Assembly (NCBI GenBank): GCA_037384885.1
Contig: JARRNO010000054.1
Location: forward strand, 1 to 14,097
Source of the DNA: JARRNO01 sp037384885
Lineage (GTDB): Bacteria > Acidobacteriota > UBA4820 > DSQY01
Reading direction: 5' to 3'
DNA length: 14,097 nt
Numbering within the stretch: position 1 is the first letter of the stretch; each line of letters begins with the position of its first letter. Below are positions 13,114-14,097 of the stretch, piece after piece. The notes beneath the pieces were generated by a model. That model made no database searches, was not told the DNA's origin, and was given only the letters and a program-made list of their open reading frames with translations. The position numbers and the translations under genes are program-made.

Positions 13114-14097
13114 CTAGAACGCCGCGCGCAGAAGCAGGTAGATGCCCGCGCTGATGAGGGCCGCGGCGGGAAGCGTCAGGAACCACGACACCACGATGTC
13201 CCGCAGCACGCGAAGGTTCAACAGCCCCAGCCCCCGAGCCAGGCCCACGCCGATGACGGCGCCCACGAGCGTGTGGGTGGTGCTGATGGGAAGACCCATC
13301 TTGCTGGCCACGAGCACGGTGGTCGCCGCGCCGAACTCCGCCGAAAAGCCGCGCGACGGTGTCAGCTCGGTGATCTTCTCGCCCACCGTCGCCATGACTT
13401 TGTAGCCCAGTGTTCCCAGTCCGATGACGATGCCGACGCCGCCCAGGGCCAGGACCCATACCGGGATGGGCACCTTGGACATCACTTCATGGTTGCGCCA
13501 CAGCGAAATGACAGCCGCCATGGGACCGACCGCATTGGCGTTGTCGTTGGCGCCGTGAGCGAACGCCACGTAACACGCCGTCACGATCTGCAGGTACCGG
13601 AAGTTGCGCTCCACGAACCCGAAGTGGTTGCCCTTCGCGGCGATCTTGATGCGCCCGAACCCAAGCGCGGACACCACGGTGCATGCAGCCGCCACGCCCA
13701 GGGCCACCAGCAGGGACTCCCAGAGGTTCAGGTCCAGGTGCAGGTTCTTCAGGCCCTTGAAGACCATGGACAGCGTGAGGATAAAGGCCACCAGGCCCAC
13801 GAGGAACGGCGCCGCCATTCGCACTCTGACCCTCGGATGGCGCGTGTCGATGATGAACTTCAGGATGAACCAGAACGTGACGAACGCCAGGATCGCACCC
13901 AGAAACGGGGAGATGATCCAGGACACGGTGATGGTGATGACCTTGCCCCAGTGAAGGCCGGTCATTCCGAGCTGCACGATGCCGAAACCCGCCACCGCGC
14001 CCACGATGGAGTGTGTCGTCGAAACGGGCAGCCCGAACATGGTGCACATGTGAAGCCAGATCCCAGCCGCGAGCAGCGAGCCGAGCATCCCCAGCAT
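13114..14097 (-). CDS. pit: PiT-family phosphate transporter, N-terminus outside window
   Basis: This partial frame has 327 codons and continues past base 14097. PiT proteins are low-affinity inorganic phosphate symporters with two homologous halves. The first half shows GLPVSTTHSIVGAVAGFG (visible residues 22-39), and the second shows AHGANDNANAVGP (180-192) and GLPISTTHTLVGAVIGVG (268-285). Both repeats of the family signature pair are intact in the visible part; the first GANDVANS-type motif lies outside. Visible chain end is LLLRAAF before TAG at 13114-13116. It is convergent with the HD-GYP gene, with 85 nt between stop codons and no clear terminator. A PhoU-like partner, often seen beside pit, would have to lie upstream beyond the right edge. 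Confidence 0.9.
   Translation of the reverse strand: MLGMLGSLLAAGIWLHMCTMFGLPVSTTHSIVGAVAGFGIVQLGMTGLHWGKVITITVSWIISPFLGAILAFVTFWFILKFIIDTRHPRVRVRMAAPFLVGLVAFILTLSMVFKGLKNLHLDLNLWESLLVALGVAAACTVVSALGFGRIKIAAKGNHFGFVERNFRYLQIVTACYVAFAHGANDNANAVGPMAAVISLWRNHEVMSKVPIPVWVLALGGVGIVIGLGTLGYKVMATVGEKITELTPSRGFSAEFGAATTVLVASKMGLPISTTHTLVGAVIGVGLARGLGLLNLRVLRDIVVSWFLTLPAAALISAGIYLLLRAAF

Overview
The window is GC-rich, Gram-negative-type bacterial chromosome. A lipoprotein signal, a TonB-type C-terminal domain, an anchored periplasmic thioredoxin, an HD-GYP sensor and a class A RNase P RNA fit a Desulfobacterota/deltaproteobacterium-like host. That placement is inference only: no marker gene here fixes the taxon. 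No CRISPR array, transposase, integrase, phage gene, tRNA or rRNA was seen.

Layout. Bases 1-3304, plus strand: the 3' end of era (KH domain), an APC-family amino acid permease closed by a good intrinsic terminator, and an anchored thioredoxin-like protein related to the C-terminal half of DipZ. Bases 3305-3856 hold no convincing gene but carry hairpins, a repeated 15-mer and two short arrays of 7-bp repeats. Bases 3857-4055, minus strand: a shortened RNase P RNA gene (rnpB) with its own likely promoter. Bases 4155-9465, minus strand: a GDYXXLXY/DUF2157 membrane-protein pair, a lipoprotein with an ambiguous 3' end, a small unknown protein lying in frame just after the stop of a six-helix TonB-domain protein, and three small membrane proteins, one of only 58 aa. 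Bases 9466-10031 are a gene-free leader with stacked palindromes. Bases 10032-13028, plus strand: a 998-aa membrane PAS-PAS-GAF-HD-GYP protein, a likely c-di-GMP phosphodiesterase. Bases 13114-14097, minus strand: a PiT-family phosphate transporter that runs off the right edge.

Function. Most genes are housekeeping or envelope related (ribosome assembly, amino acid and phosphate uptake, periplasmic thiol chemistry, c-di-GMP signalling) and do not form one obvious pathway. The most unusual item is rnpB. It keeps perfect P1, P2, P3, P4 and P19 pairings, the 5' half of the specificity domain and a plausible promoter. About 13 nt stand where a class A RNA normally carries roughly 180 nt (3' half of the specificity domain, P5/P7 3' strands, P15-P17, P6, P18). 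It is either a truly reduced RNase P RNA, a decayed copy, or an assembly deletion. The second most unusual item is the protein joining a six-helix membrane domain, possibly ExbB/TolQ-like, to a TonB C-terminal domain.
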